Assembly (NCBI RefSeq): GCF_007859755.1
Contig: NZ_SJPF01000003.1
Location: forward strand, 124,001 to 188,000
DNA: 64,000 nt
Origin: Blastopirellula retiformator
GTDB taxonomy: Bacteria > Planctomycetota > Planctomycetia > Pirellulales > Pirellulaceae
Reading direction: 5' to 3'
Position numbers and translations under genes: made by a program. Under the pieces are notes generated by a model that worked only from the letters and a program-made list of their open reading frames with translations, did no database searches and was not told where the DNA came from. This document shows, piece after piece, positions 23,875-33,043 of the stretch. Position 1 is the stretch's first letter. Each line of letters starts with the position of its first letter.

Positions 23875-24861
23875 CTACAGCTTCCAGAGCAGCAGGATCG
23901 AGTAGTTCGTGTCGTTTTTGTTTTTGTTGGCGCCGGGGGTGCTGTCGAAGCGATTGATCACCCCAAATTTCAGACTCAGATTCGCTGCGTCGTCGAGCAG
24001 GATCTTGTAGCCGATATCGGAAATGCTGCGGTATTCGCCAAACTGCTCCCACTCCGGATAGTATTCGTACTTTCCTTCCAGGGAGTGCCACTTGTTGAAG
24101 TTGTGATCGAAGAAGATCGTCATGGCGCCTTCCGGCACGTACTCTTCGTCCGGGCTATCGAACTCTTTCGAGAAACCAGAACCGAGCTCGACTGTCAGGT
24201 CGGTGTCGTCGGTCTTCACCACTTCGTAGCCCATACCGCCGCTGACCCACAGTCGTAGGCCAAAGTCTTTGAACGCGTCATATTCCATACCGTTCTTGGC
24301 GTAAACGTGCCATCGCTTGTTGACGAACGGCCACTCAATTTTGAGGTTGGAGAGCGCATTGTCTTGTGTCGGAACGCCATCGTTGCTGGTTCGGGCGTAG
24401 ATGATGTCGGCGATCGTCTTGGTCGCCTTCCCTTCGCGCTTGATCTTGGCGCCGGAGCGCAAACTGAGCGAATCGGTATTGCCGGTCTGACCATTGATGC
24501 CCAACTCGATCGAACTGTCCCATTTCGCGTCGCCAAGCCAGTAGTCGATGTGAACGTAGTTTCCGCCGGGGACATAACCGAGGTAGCCGTAGTCGGGCTC
24601 GCCGATCGCTTCGGCCTCGATATCCCCCACATCCGCGTTCACATCAGGAAATTCCGGCAGCGGAATCGGCTCATATTCAAAATTACAGAGCGTCGCCGGC
24701 ATAAAATCGCCGTCGATGAACATCGCCTCGACATCGACTTCGGGACGTGCCGCTGCTGGCTCCTCGGCGGCGTAGGCGAACGCCGCGTCTTGGGCAAACG
24801 CATTTGCGACCACGCATGTGATCAGGAGCCAAGTCGAGATTTGCATAAATCGAAAGAACAT
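23875..24861 (-). CDS. DUF481 outer-membrane beta-barrel protein
   Basis: 328 residues. A signal peptide (MQISTWLLITCVVANAFA) is followed by an acidic region and then the DUF481 barrel from about residue 110: DSSIELGINGQTGNTDSLSL, followed by alternating hydrophobic/hydrophilic strands (IADIIYARTSNDG, WHVYAKNGMEYDAF, TIFFDHNFNKWHSLEGKYEY) ending in an aromatic/leucine C-terminus (YSILLLWKL), as expected for an outer-membrane protein. DUF481 includes the E. coli YdiY protein. Function not established. Confidence 0.85.
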   Translation of the reverse strand: MFFRFMQISTWLLITCVVANAFAQDAAFAYAAEEPAAARPEVDVEAMFIDGDFMPATLCNFEYEPIPLPEFPDVNADVGDIEAEAIGEPDYGYLGYVPGGNYVHIDYWLGDAKWDSSIELGINGQTGNTDSLSLRSGAKIKREGKATKTIADIIYARTSNDGVPTQDNALSNLKIEWPFVNKRWHVYAKNGMEYDAFKDFGLRLWVSGGMGYEVVKTDDTDLTVELGSGFSKEFDSPDEEYVPEGAMTIFFDHNFNKWHSLEGKYEYYPEWEQFGEYRSISDIGYKILLDDAANLSLKFGVINRFDSTPGANKNKNDTNYSILLLWKL

Positions 24862-25127
24862 GGGTGCTCAAACGTCTCTGCAAGGTTTTTCACGTAGAAA
24901 TGCAGAGATCTCGGTAGGCCTTGTGGGTGTAAAGGACTTCGCCAGCAGTCCATGGCGCTTGGGCGAGGACCAATCTCGACCGAACTTCGGCGAGGTGTCG
25001 GCTTATACAAAAATGCCGCAAATGGAACAACGCCGATGCCGAAGTCGTCGTGCGCGGGAGGCGCCGCGATAGGGCGTGAACTACAATAGAGGATTGCACT
25101 TATGAATAACTACCCGGAGAGTAGATC

Positions 25128-27749
25128 ATGCGGATTTGGGGCGCGATGCTGGCGCTAGCGTTGATGGCCGGAACCTTGAGGGCGGGCGATCCCCAGGCGG
25201 TCATTTACCGTGGAGCGAAGATTTTGACCGCGACTGGTAAGACCTACGATCCCGGCGCAATGGTCGTCTCGGGCGGCAAGATCGTGGCGGTGGGCGAGTC
25301 GAAACGGATCGAGACTCCGGAAGACGCTCAAGAGATCGATCTGGGCGGGAAGGTGATCATCCCAGGGCTGGTCGATACCCATTCGCACATTGGACTGTTC
25401 GGCACCCCAAGCGCCGGCAATGACGCCAACGAAGTCAGCGGCCCAGTCCAGTCGATCGTGCGGGCCCTCGATTCGCTCAACCCGTTTGACCCCAGCATCC
25501 GCATCGCCCAGTCGGGCGGCGTGACTACGGCCAACGTCATGCCCGGCAGCGCCAATGTGATTGGCGGACAAACGATCTACATCAAGCTGCTCGGCAACAG
25601 CCCAACGGCGATGTCGCTAGCAACACCCGAAAATCTGGGCGGCCTAAAGATGGCCAACGGCGACAATCCCAAGGGTGTCTACGGCCGCCGCGGTCAATCG
25701 CCAGCGACGCGCATGAAGGTCGCCGCGATGCAGCGAAGTGAGTTTCTGAAGGCGCAGCAATATCGCGACAAATGGTCGAAGTACAAAGAGAAGCTGGCCG
25801 CCGGCGAGACGCCTGATCCGCCGACCGTTGATCTGGCGATGGAGCCGCTGGTCGAAGTGCTCGATGGTCGCCGTACCGTCCATTTTCATACGCACCGCGC
25901 CGACGACATCCTGACGACGCTGCGGCTGAAAGAAGAGTTCGGATTCGAGCTGGTGATCCAGCACGGCACCGAAGCGTTCAAAGTGATCGATCAAATCGCC
26001 AAGTCGGGCGCCATTGTCTCGCACACCATCGTCGACAGCCCCGGCGGCAAACCGGAGACGGTTGAGTGGTACGACGAGACCGCCGCCATGCTCAACGAAG
26101 CCGGCGTCAAAGTGGTGATCAACACCGACGATCCGGTGACCGATAGCCGGTTCCTGCTGCGAACCGCTGCGACTGCGGTCCGTGGAGGATTGCCGGAAGA
26201 GACGGCCTTGCGGGCGTTGACGCTGCATGCCGCCCAGGCGATGCGCCTGGACGAGAAGATTGGCTCGCTCGAACAGGGAAAAGACGCCGACTTTGTCGTG
26301 CTGAGCGGCGAACCGTTCAGCATCTATGCCCGCGTGCTGCAGACCTACATCAACGGCAAATCGGTCTTCGATCTGCAGGACGCCGAACAGCAGCGCTACC
26401 AGATCGGCGGTTTCGCCCTCAGCCCTTCCACCGAAGTTCCCTTCTTCGAGCCGATCACCCCGCCGACCGCGGCTCACCCGACGCCGAAAACTCCCAAGAA
26501 CGCGAAACGACCCGACGGCGAAGCGACCGAGTTTGTCGTTGTCGCTGGTCTGGTGCATACCGTCTCGGGCGAGCCGATCAAGAACGGGGTCGTCCACGTG
26601 AAGGATGGCAAGATCGAACACGTCGGCCCCCGCAAGGGTTTCGAGTTTCCCAAAGACGTGGCGGTCATCGAAGCCAGCGCGATCACGCCCGGGTTGATTG
26701 ACGCTTATAGTTCGGTCCCGCTCTCGGGCATGGTCAACATCGACGCCGATCAGGAAGCGAACGAAAAGGGAGGCGCCATGCATCCCGACCTGCGCGCGAC
26801 CGATGGTTTTAATCCGGCCGAGCCGCTGCTGCGGCATCTGCTGGCCAACGGCATCACCCTGGTTCACTCTTGCCCAGGTCGCCGCAACGTGATTGCTGGT
26901 CAATCGGGTCTGTATCGCACGCACGGGACCGATGTGACCGAAATGACCGTCCGCTTTCCGCAAGCGATCGTCTTTAACATTGGCAACGCCGCCAAGGGCA
27001 ATGGCGCCGGCGATACGCGGATGGGGGTGATCGCCAACTTGCGGAAGACCCTCTCTGACGCCGGCAACTATCGCCGCGATCGTCAGAAGAAGCTCGACAA
27101 AGACGAAACGGTCGAACCGAACATGTCGAAGGATCCGCTCGCCGACTTGCTCGACAAGAAGGTGCCGGCGCTGTTTGTCGCCAACCGGGCTGACGATCTG
27201 CAAACGGCGATACGTCTGGCGGAAGAGTTCCACTTTGACCTGCAGATCGGTCTGGGAACCGAAGCGTATCGCGTTGCCGATCGGATCAAGGAGGCGGGCG
27301 TGCCGGTGCTGGTCCATCCGACGCAGCAGAAGAATGGCGACATGAGCAAGGTCAACACGTTGACGACCAACGCCGCCTATCTGGCCCAGCAGGAAGTCCC
27401 GCTGGCGATCGGCAGCGGTTTTGAAGGCTACGTGCCGAAGTCGTTTATCGTTCGACTCGAGGCGGGCCTCGCCGCCGCGCATGGGCTTGGCTTTGAGCAG
27501 GCGCTGAAGATGCTGACGCTGGATGCGGCGAAGATATTGAAGGTCGACGACGAGTTCGGCAGTCTCGAATCTGGGAAGGTAGCCGACATCGTGCTTTACG
27601 ATGGCGATCCGCTGGAACAGACGACCCACGTCGTCGCCGTGATCGTCGACGGCAAGGTGGTTTATGATCGCGCGACGGCGCTCCAGGTTCCCTTGGCCGA
27701 GCGGTTTTACGAAACGATCGTTTCGCCCCCCTGCTGCTTGAGCTTCTAG
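25128..27749 (+). CDS. Exported tandem amidohydrolase, second half without metal ligands
   Basis: 873 residues with a signal peptide (1-19). The first amidohydrolase domain (about 20-430) has the metal site: DTHSH (H85, H87), FHTHRADD (H252-H256), IQHGTEA and NTDDP (D334). After a Pro-rich linker a second copy (about 468-873) keeps the fold but has DAYSSV for DTHSHI, VANRADD for HTHRADD, IGLGTEA for IQHGTEA and no NTDD, so it should be inactive. A GGAGAG ribosome-binding site precedes ATG 25128. Imidazolonepropionase-like cyclic-amide hydrolysis in the envelope is likely; the substrate is unknown. Confidence 0.9.
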   Translation: MRIWGAMLALALMAGTLRAGDPQAVIYRGAKILTATGKTYDPGAMVVSGGKIVAVGESKRIETPEDAQEIDLGGKVIIPGLVDTHSHIGLFGTPSAGNDANEVSGPVQSIVRALDSLNPFDPSIRIAQSGGVTTANVMPGSANVIGGQTIYIKLLGNSPTAMSLATPENLGGLKMANGDNPKGVYGRRGQSPATRMKVAAMQRSEFLKAQQYRDKWSKYKEKLAAGETPDPPTVDLAMEPLVEVLDGRRTVHFHTHRADDILTTLRLKEEFGFELVIQHGTEAFKVIDQIAKSGAIVSHTIVDSPGGKPETVEWYDETAAMLNEAGVKVVINTDDPVTDSRFLLRTAATAVRGGLPEETALRALTLHAAQAMRLDEKIGSLEQGKDADFVVLSGEPFSIYARVLQTYINGKSVFDLQDAEQQRYQIGGFALSPSTEVPFFEPITPPTAAHPTPKTPKNAKRPDGEATEFVVVAGLVHTVSGEPIKNGVVHVKDGKIEHVGPRKGFEFPKDVAVIEASAITPGLIDAYSSVPLSGMVNIDADQEANEKGGAMHPDLRATDGFNPAEPLLRHLLANGITLVHSCPGRRNVIAGQSGLYRTHGTDVTEMTVRFPQAIVFNIGNAAKGNGAGDTRMGVIANLRKTLSDAGNYRRDRQKKLDKDETVEPNMSKDPLADLLDKKVPALFVANRADDLQTAIRLAEEFHFDLQIGLGTEAYRVADRIKEAGVPVLVHPTQQKNGDMSKVNTLTTNAAYLAQQEVPLAIGSGFEGYVPKSFIVRLEAGLAAAHGLGFEQALKMLTLDAAKILKVDDEFGSLESGKVADIVLYDGDPLEQTTHVVAVIVDGKVVYDRATALQVPLAERFYETIVSPPCCLSF

Positions 27750-27786
27750 TTCAACGGCACAGACCGCTGAAAAAAAGATCGATTTT

Positions 27787-27819
27787 GCGAAAGCCGGGAT
27801 AAATAGTCTCGGCTTTCGC
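27787..27819 (+). terminator. Terminator-like hairpin
   Basis: Perfect 10-bp stem GCGAAAGCCG (27787-27796) and CGGCTTTCGC (27810-27819) with a 13-nt loop, 38 nt after the amidohydrolase stop. The following T-tract is weak. Confidence 0.6.
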
Positions 27820-27923
27820 CCGTTTCTGGCGCAGGTACAACCTCGTCTTCACCGCCGGTATCGGAAACAATAGATGCAACGAGACCAGCAGCCGGAAAGC
27901 ATTCGATTGAAGGAGCGGACAGA

Positions 27924-30413
27924 GTGGCCAAAGACCCTATCTGCGGAATGGACGTCGATCCGAACAAGGCGCTGCAGTTAGAGCAAGGCGGAGAGACCTA
28001 CTTCTTCTGCAGCGAACATTGTCGCACCAAGTTCGCCAATCATGAGGGCGATCAGGCGGATGCTGCGCACGAAGGGGAACATTCTTGCTGTCACGGGAAC
28101 GGCGGACACGGCGGTCATGGGGTCGAACTGACGCAACTGTCGACCGGGCCAGCGAGAGAAAGGCCTGCTTCCACGGCCGCCTATATCTGCCCCATGTGTC
28201 CCGGCGTCGAAAGCGACAAGCCGGCCGCCTGTCCGAAGTGCGGCATGGCGCTGGAACCGAATCCATCGGCGCCGAAGAAGGCCAAGAAAACGATCTACAC
28301 CTGCCCGATGCATCCCGAGATCGAGCAGGATCATCCCGGCAGTTGTCCCAAGTGCGGGATGGATCTGGAAAAGAAGAGCGTCACCGCCGAAAGCGATGAG
28401 GACGAGGATGGCGAACTGAACGACATGACGTTGCGATTTTGGATCGCGACGGCGTTGGCGCTGCCGGTCTTCCTGCTGGCGATGGGACCGATGGTCGGCG
28501 TGCCTGTCGATCAGTGGCTGGGGCACACCGCCTATGTCTGGATTCAGCTGATCCTAAGCACGCCGGTGGTGCTGTGGGCGGGCTGGCCCTTCTTCATGCG
28601 GGGCGTTCGTTCCTTCCTGACCGGTCACTTGAACATGTTCACGCTGATCGCGGTCGGAACCGGCGCGGCGTATCTCTACAGTTTGGTCGGCGTGTTCGCT
28701 CCAAGCCTTATACCCGAGGCGTTCAAACACGAAGGCCGCGTCGAAGTTTACTTTGAAGCGGCGGCTGTCATCATCGCGCTGGTACTGCTCGGACAGCTGT
28801 TGGAGCTGCGGGCTCGCAAAAAGACGAGCGGCGCGATCAAGGCGCTGATCGCCCTTGCGCCGCCGACGGCGCATCGGGTGCGTGACGGCAAAGAAGAGGA
28901 TGTCGAGCTGGACGAAGTTCACTCTGGCGACTTGCTTCGCGTTCGACCGGGGGAAAAGATCCCGGTCGACGGCCGCGTGACCGAAGGAGAGAGCAGCGTC
29001 GACGAGTCGATGTTGACCGGCGAGCCCAACCCGGTGAAGAAGCAGGCGGGCGACGAGGTGATCAGCGGCACCGTCAACAGCACTGGTTCGTTTCTGATGG
29101 AAGCCGAAAAAGTTGGCGAGGATACCGTCTTGTCGCAGATTGTCGACATGGTCGCCAATGCCCAGCGGAGCCGCGCCCCGATTCAGCGGATCGCCGATCA
29201 GGTTGCTGGCTACTTTGTGCCGGCGGTGCTGGCGACCTCGCTGGTGACGTTCGTCGTGTGGGCGATCTTTGGGCCGGAAGGTTCGGCGCTCTCGTGGGCG
29301 CTAGTCAATGCGGTCGCAGTGTTGATCATCGCTTGTCCATGTGCGTTGGGATTGGCGACGCCGATGTCGATCATGGTCGGCGTCGGCCGCGGCGCCAGCG
29401 AAGGAGTGCTGATCAAAGACGCCGAAGTGCTGGAGCGCATGGAGAAGGTCGACGCGGTTGTCGTCGACAAAACGGGGACGCTGACCGCCGGCAAACCGAA
29501 GCTGACCGAGTTTGAATCGCTCGAGAAGGTGTCCCCCAGCGGCGTACTGCGGATGGCGGCCGCCGTTGAGCAGAACAGCGAACATCCCCTGGCCCGGTCG
29601 ATTATTGCTGGCGCCCAGGACCAAGGAATCGAACTGCCGAGCGTTGAGAAGTTCGACTCGATCCCCGGCGGCGGCGTGAGCGGCGAAGTCGAAGGGCGGA
29701 AAGTCTTGATCGGCAACAACGCTCTCTTGGAAGAACGTAACGTGGAGAACCGAGACGCGATGCAGGATCGCGTCGCCCAGCTGCAAAGCCAGGGGCGAAC
29801 CGTGATGCTGGTTGCGCTCGACGGAAAAATGTCGGGACTGGTCGCCGTGGCCGATCCGATCAAAGATCCGACGCCGGAAGCGATTCGTCAGTTGCATGAG
29901 CTCGGTTTGAAGGTGATCATGCTGACCGGCGACAACCAGCGAACCGCCGAGTCGGTCGCCAAAGAGTTGGGGATCGACGACTTCACCGCCGAAGTCCGCC
30001 CGCAAGACAAGCAAGATCGCGTTTCGCAACTCAAAGCCGAAGGCTACGTCGTCGCCATGGCGGGAGACGGAGTGAACGATGCGCCCGCCTTGGCCGCCGC
30101 CGACGTCGGCATTGCGATGGGGGCGGGATCGGACGTGGCGATCGAATCGGCTGGCGTGACGCTGGTCAAAGGAGATCTGCGGGGAATCGTGCGGAGCGTA
30201 AGATTAAGTCGCCGCACGATGAAGAACATCCGCCAGAATCTCATCTTCGCGTTCGCCTACAACGTGGTAGGAATCCCGATCGCCGCCGGCGTTCTCTATC
30301 CGCTGTCGTATCACCTGCTGCTCAACCCGATGATCGCCGCTGCTGCGATGAGCTTTAGCTCGGTCTCGGTGATCGGGAACTCGCTGCGGCTGAGAAAGGC
30401 GAAGCTGGATTAA
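27924..30413 (+). CDS. copA: Copper-transporting-type P1B ATPase with YHS and two zinc-ribbon metal-binding domains
   Basis: 829 residues from GTG 27924, preceded by GAAGGAG. N-terminus: a YHS domain (DPICGMDV ... [11 protein letters not shown], 4-37), a His/Cys-rich linker ([18 protein letters not shown]), and two heavy-metal-binding domains ([12 protein letters not shown]...CPKCGM at 87-108; [20 protein letters not shown] at 125-144). The P-type core has eight helices, TGE in the actuator, the CPC motif (471-473), DKTGT with phosphorylated Asp515, and [11 protein letters not shown] plus this domain set points to Cu(I) export. It stands alone, with no CopZ-like or regulator gene beside it. 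Confidence 0.93.
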   Translation: MAKDPICGMDVDPNKALQLEQGGETYFFCSEHCRTKFANHEGDQADAAHEGEHSCCHGNGGHGGHGVELTQLSTGPARERPASTAAYICPMCPGVESDKPAACPKCGMALEPNPSAPKKAKKTIYTCPMHPEIEQDHPGSCPKCGMDLEKKSVTAESDEDEDGELNDMTLRFWIATALALPVFLLAMGPMVGVPVDQWLGHTAYVWIQLILSTPVVLWAGWPFFMRGVRSFLTGHLNMFTLIAVGTGAAYLYSLVGVFAPSLIPEAFKHEGRVEVYFEAAAVIIALVLLGQLLELRARKKTSGAIKALIALAPPTAHRVRDGKEEDVELDEVHSGDLLRVRPGEKIPVDGRVTEGESSVDESMLTGEPNPVKKQAGDEVISGTVNSTGSFLMEAEKVGEDTVLSQIVDMVANAQRSRAPIQRIADQVAGYFVPAVLATSLVTFVVWAIFGPEGSALSWALVNAVAVLIIACPCALGLATPMSIMVGVGRGASEGVLIKDAEVLERMEKVDAVVVDKTGTLTAGKPKLTEFESLEKVSPSGVLRMAAAVEQNSEHPLARSIIAGAQDQGIELPSVEKFDSIPGGGVSGEVEGRKVLIGNNALLEERNVENRDAMQDRVAQLQSQGRTVMLVALDGKMSGLVAVADPIKDPTPEAIRQLHELGLKVIMLTGDNQRTAESVAKELGIDDFTAEVRPQDKQDRVSQLKAEGYVVAMAGDGVNDAPALAAADVGIAMGAGSDVAIESAGVTLVKGDLRGIVRSVRLSRRTMKNIRQNLIFAFAYNVVGIPIAAGVLYPLSYHLLLNPMIAAAAMSFSSVSVIGNSLRLRKAKLD

Positions 30414-30482
30414 GCTCGTTTACTTGGTGGCATGTTCTTAGCGCATCTTCGCGAGAAGAGCATGTCTTGGGCGTGGCTGGCT

Positions 30483-30602
30483 GTAGGTTGGGTGCAGCAG
30501 AGCGAAACCCAACGATGCGGTTGCAAACAAAGAAGGTGGGTTGCACAAGCTAGAGAGGTCCAGCTTCAGGCAGCGCCTTACGCGATTGCTCCACCTACCC
30601 TA
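30483..30602. repeat. REP-like GTTGGGT inverted repeat region
   Basis: Starts with GTAGGTTGGGTGCAGCAGAG followed by CGAAACCCAACG, a hairpin (GTTGGGT/ACCCAAC), and ends with CTCCACCTACCCTAC, so the outer ends are GTAGG...CCTAC. It lies between the convergent P-ATPase and FHA genes. This REP-like type is common in many bacterial genomes. Confidence 0.7.
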
Positions 30603-30623
30603 CAAAAAATGGAACGCTTGGCT

Positions 30624-31307
30624 TTACAGCCCAGGGTCACCAATCCGGCGGAGCAGGATCGAGATGCGGGCCTGCAGGTCGAGCAGGTTTTGCCATTCGC
30701 GAGTGTCGAGCGCCACTTTTTCGGCCGCATCGTTGACTTCAACCGACAGCAACAGGTGGCGAATTCGGATGTGGATGTATTCCATCAACTCGGCCAGCTG
30801 GGCCGCTTGAGCCGGGCTCAGACGCTCGGGCAGCTCTGGCGGTTCCAGCGAGTAGATCGCCGCTTGGAGGTCTTCTTCCTGGTTGTTCCAGTTCAGCTCG
30901 AACTCGAGCGACGAGGCGCTGTCGCTGGGATTGAGCGGACCATTGGTCCGCTCTTCCTCTCCCCGCTCTTTTTGCCGCTGCACGCGGAGCTGGGCCAGAC
31001 GATCGGCGATTTCGTCTTCCGAGCCGTAGAGGATGACCGAGCGGCCGACGTGGATCATGTCGCCATACCGCAAGATGCGGAGGTGGATGTCCTCGCCGTT
31101 GACCCGCGTGCCGTTGGTGCTCTCAAGGTCGACCAGGACGATTTTGCCATGGTCCTCCTGGATCTTGACGTGAAAACGGCTGACCCGTTCGTCCTTCAAT
31201 TGGAGGGTATTCCCCTCTTCGCGGCCAATCGTGACCGGCGTCTCGAGACGATCAAACACCGTACCGCGATCCGCGCCGTCGATGATGCGTAATGTAACCA
31301 GCGCCAT
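30624..31307 (-). CDS. FHA-domain protein
   Basis: 227 residues. A textbook FHA domain at 1-95: TIGREEGNTLQLKDERVSRF (the GR...S.H core, completed by HVKIQE) and VDLESTNGTRVNGE with the conserved Asn-Gly. The rest is a charged linker and a helical C-terminus (LAELMEYIHIRIRHLLLSVE). It binds phosphothreonine, probably acting in a kinase pathway. It stands alone. Confidence 0.92.
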   Translation of the reverse strand: MALVTLRIIDGADRGTVFDRLETPVTIGREEGNTLQLKDERVSRFHVKIQEDHGKIVLVDLESTNGTRVNGEDIHLRILRYGDMIHVGRSVILYGSEDEIADRLAQLRVQRQKERGEEERTNGPLNPSDSASSLEFELNWNNQEEDLQAAIYSLEPPELPERLSPAQAAQLAELMEYIHIRIRHLLLSVEVNDAAEKVALDTREWQNLLDLQARISILLRRIGDPGL

Positions 31308-31504
31308 GATAAGAATTTGCTGCGTTGGTGAACCCAGATCCAGGAAAGCCCTCTATTATTGCGCATAGCGGCCCCAAAAACGAGTATAGCGCCGAAAGCG
31401 ACCCCCTGGGCGTGCTGGCGCCATTGCTGAAGGCGGCCAAAATGGTATTATTTGCGGTGCTGCAGTGCCGGCGATTCGTCGTTTTGCGCACCAGCAGCCA
31501 GCGT

Positions 31505-31577
31505 GCGGATGTAGCTCAATGGATAGAGCATCGGTCTTCGGAACCGAGGGTTGGGGGTTCGAGTCCCTCCATCCGTA
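31505..31577 (+). tRNA. tRNA-Arg(TCG)
   Basis: 73 nt with a full cloverleaf: acceptor GCGGATG/CATCCGT (one G-T pair at the end), D arm GCTC/GAGC, anticodon stem TCGGT/ACCGA with loop CTTCGGA (anticodon TCG, reading CGA and related Arg codons), T arm GGGGG-TTCGAGT-CCCTC, discriminator A. CCA is not encoded in full. A T-run follows at 31582-31588. Confidence 0.95.
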
Positions 31578-31614
31578 CCTTCTTTTTTTGTCGGTTTTCG
31601 TCTTGAGCCGCCGT

Positions 31615-32412
31615 TCAGCTTGCCCGCTTTCGCAGCACAAACACGGCGTCCGACAGCTCATCATCCAGCGGAACCGGCTCGTCGATGTCGTAGTTGAAAT
31701 CGAACGTTTCGCACAGCTGAAGCTGCGGGACCTTCTCTAGCAGCTTCAGAAACTGCGTCCGCGTGTAGAGTCGATAGTCATACTCGGATTTGAGCTTCAG
31801 GTCGCGCCGGCCGCTTTTGACCCGCAGGTTAAAGCGGATCCGCTCGAGTCGGCGGCGGCGATTGAAGTCGACCACCCGCAGCGTCAGCGTAACCTTGGTC
31901 TGTCCATGCTTGGCGGTCGAACGCTCGGTGCAGTCGGGATCGGCGTCGAGCGGAATCAGGTGAAAGCCAAGCAAGAAAAGTCCGCCAGGGCGCAGTGCGG
32001 CGGCGACTTGCTGCAGATGCGAAAGGGCCGCCGCTTCGGTCGTAAGGTGGCGAAACGTATTGACGAAGTTGACGACGCAGTCGATCGGCTTGGGCAAGGT
32101 AAAGTCGGTCATGTCGCCGACAAAGACGTCGCCCGGCAGTTTACGGCGTTTGAGTCGCTGCTGCACGTAGCGGACCGACGGTTCGCTTAGATCGAAACCG
32201 CTGACCTGATACCCGCGTTTGGCGAGCTCGACCATCAGGCGACCTCCGCCACAGCCAGGCTCTAGGATCGACTTGACCGGAACGATCGCGTACTTATCGG
32301 CGGCCGACTCGACAAAGTCAGCCTCGAACAGAGTCTCGTCCCGAAAGGCGAGATCCCAATACTGCGGATAGTCGTAGCAATCGGCGGAAGAGGAGCTAGT
32401 CGACGTCGTCAT
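31615..32412 (-). CDS. SAM-dependent methyltransferase
   Basis: 265 residues from ATG 32412 (MTTSTSSSS). Motif I is ILEPGCGGGRLMVELAKRGY (about 48-67), followed by SGFDLSEPSVRYVQQ and GDMTDFTL; motif IV region CVVNFVNTFRHL. A C-terminal part rich in Arg is typical of small-molecule methyltransferases of the class I fold. Its start overlaps the stop of the FixJ-like regulator gene by 17 nt, making it the last gene of the two-component cluster; its target is unknown. Confidence 0.85.
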   Translation of the reverse strand: MTTSTSSSSADCYDYPQYWDLAFRDETLFEADFVESAADKYAIVPVKSILEPGCGGGRLMVELAKRGYQVSGFDLSEPSVRYVQQRLKRRKLPGDVFVGDMTDFTLPKPIDCVVNFVNTFRHLTTEAAALSHLQQVAAALRPGGLFLLGFHLIPLDADPDCTERSTAKHGQTKVTLTLRVVDFNRRRRLERIRFNLRVKSGRRDLKLKSEYDYRLYTRTQFLKLLEKVPQLQLCETFDFNYDIDEPVPLDDELSDAVFVLRKRAS

Positions 32413-33043
32413 CCTCACCGCCGGTCGAATCGATATCTTGCCCTAACCGAATCGCCATCCGAACCAAGTCCGGAACGTTGTCGACTCCCATTTTCTTGAA
32501 GACGTTATGACGGCGAGCTTCAACCGTTCGGAGACTGACGTCCAGGCGGCGGGCGATCACTTTGTTCGCTTTGCCTTGCACCATCAGCCGCATGACGTCT
32601 TTTTCGCCATCGGTAAGCGTTTGGTAGAGTCGTTCCGCTTCCTCTTTGTCGACGTCTTCGGCCCGCCATTTGGCGTCCAGGGCGATCGCTTCGTTGACCG
32701 CGTCGACAATTTCTTGCTCTTTGCACGGCTTGTCGAGGAAGGTCACCGCTCCGTTGCGCATCGCGCGAACGGTCGTTTGAGTATTGGCGTGGGCGGTGAT
32801 CAAAATTACCGGAATCCGGTAACCGACCGACAACAGGCGTTCCTGCAGCTCGACGCCGCTCAATCCCAGCATCCGCACGTCGGTGATGACGCAGCCGCAG
32901 CGATCGGCCGAAAACGCCGCTAAGAATTCTTCGGCCGACGAAAATTGTTCGGTTTTCAGGCCCAAAGAATCGATCAGCATTCCGATCGATTCCCGCGCGG
33001 CGGGATCGTCATCAATGATGAACACGGTTGGTGTCGTTGGCAT
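32396..33043 (-). CDS. FixJ/NarL-type response regulator
   Basis: 215 residues from ATG 33043 (MPTTPTVFIIDDDPAARE), with GGAAGA upstream. Receiver domain at 1-125: acidic pair at DDD (11-13), phosphoacceptor Asp55 in VITDVRM, Lys105 in FLDKP. LuxR-type helix-turn-helix at about 145-205: LTDGEKDVMRLMVQGKANKV and SLRTVEARRHNVFKKMG. It overlaps the upstream kinase gene by 32 nt, so that kinase is its likely partner (FixL/FixJ-like). Confidence 0.93.
   Translation of the reverse strand: MPTTPTVFIIDDDPAARESIGMLIDSLGLKTEQFSSAEEFLAAFSADRCGCVITDVRMLGLSGVELQERLLSVGYRIPVILITAHANTQTTVRAMRNGAVTFLDKPCKEQEIVDAVNEAIALDAKWRAEDVDKEEAERLYQTLTDGEKDVMRLMVQGKANKVIARRLDVSLRTVEARRHNVFKKMGVDNVPDLVRMAIRLGQDIDSTGGEDDDVD

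Noticed and set aside
25644-27629. 661-residue open frame on the minus strand
   Set aside because: It lies entirely antisense to the amidohydrolase gene; composition is typical of a reverse-frame shadow in high-G+C coding DNA (Arg/His-rich), with no recognisable domain.
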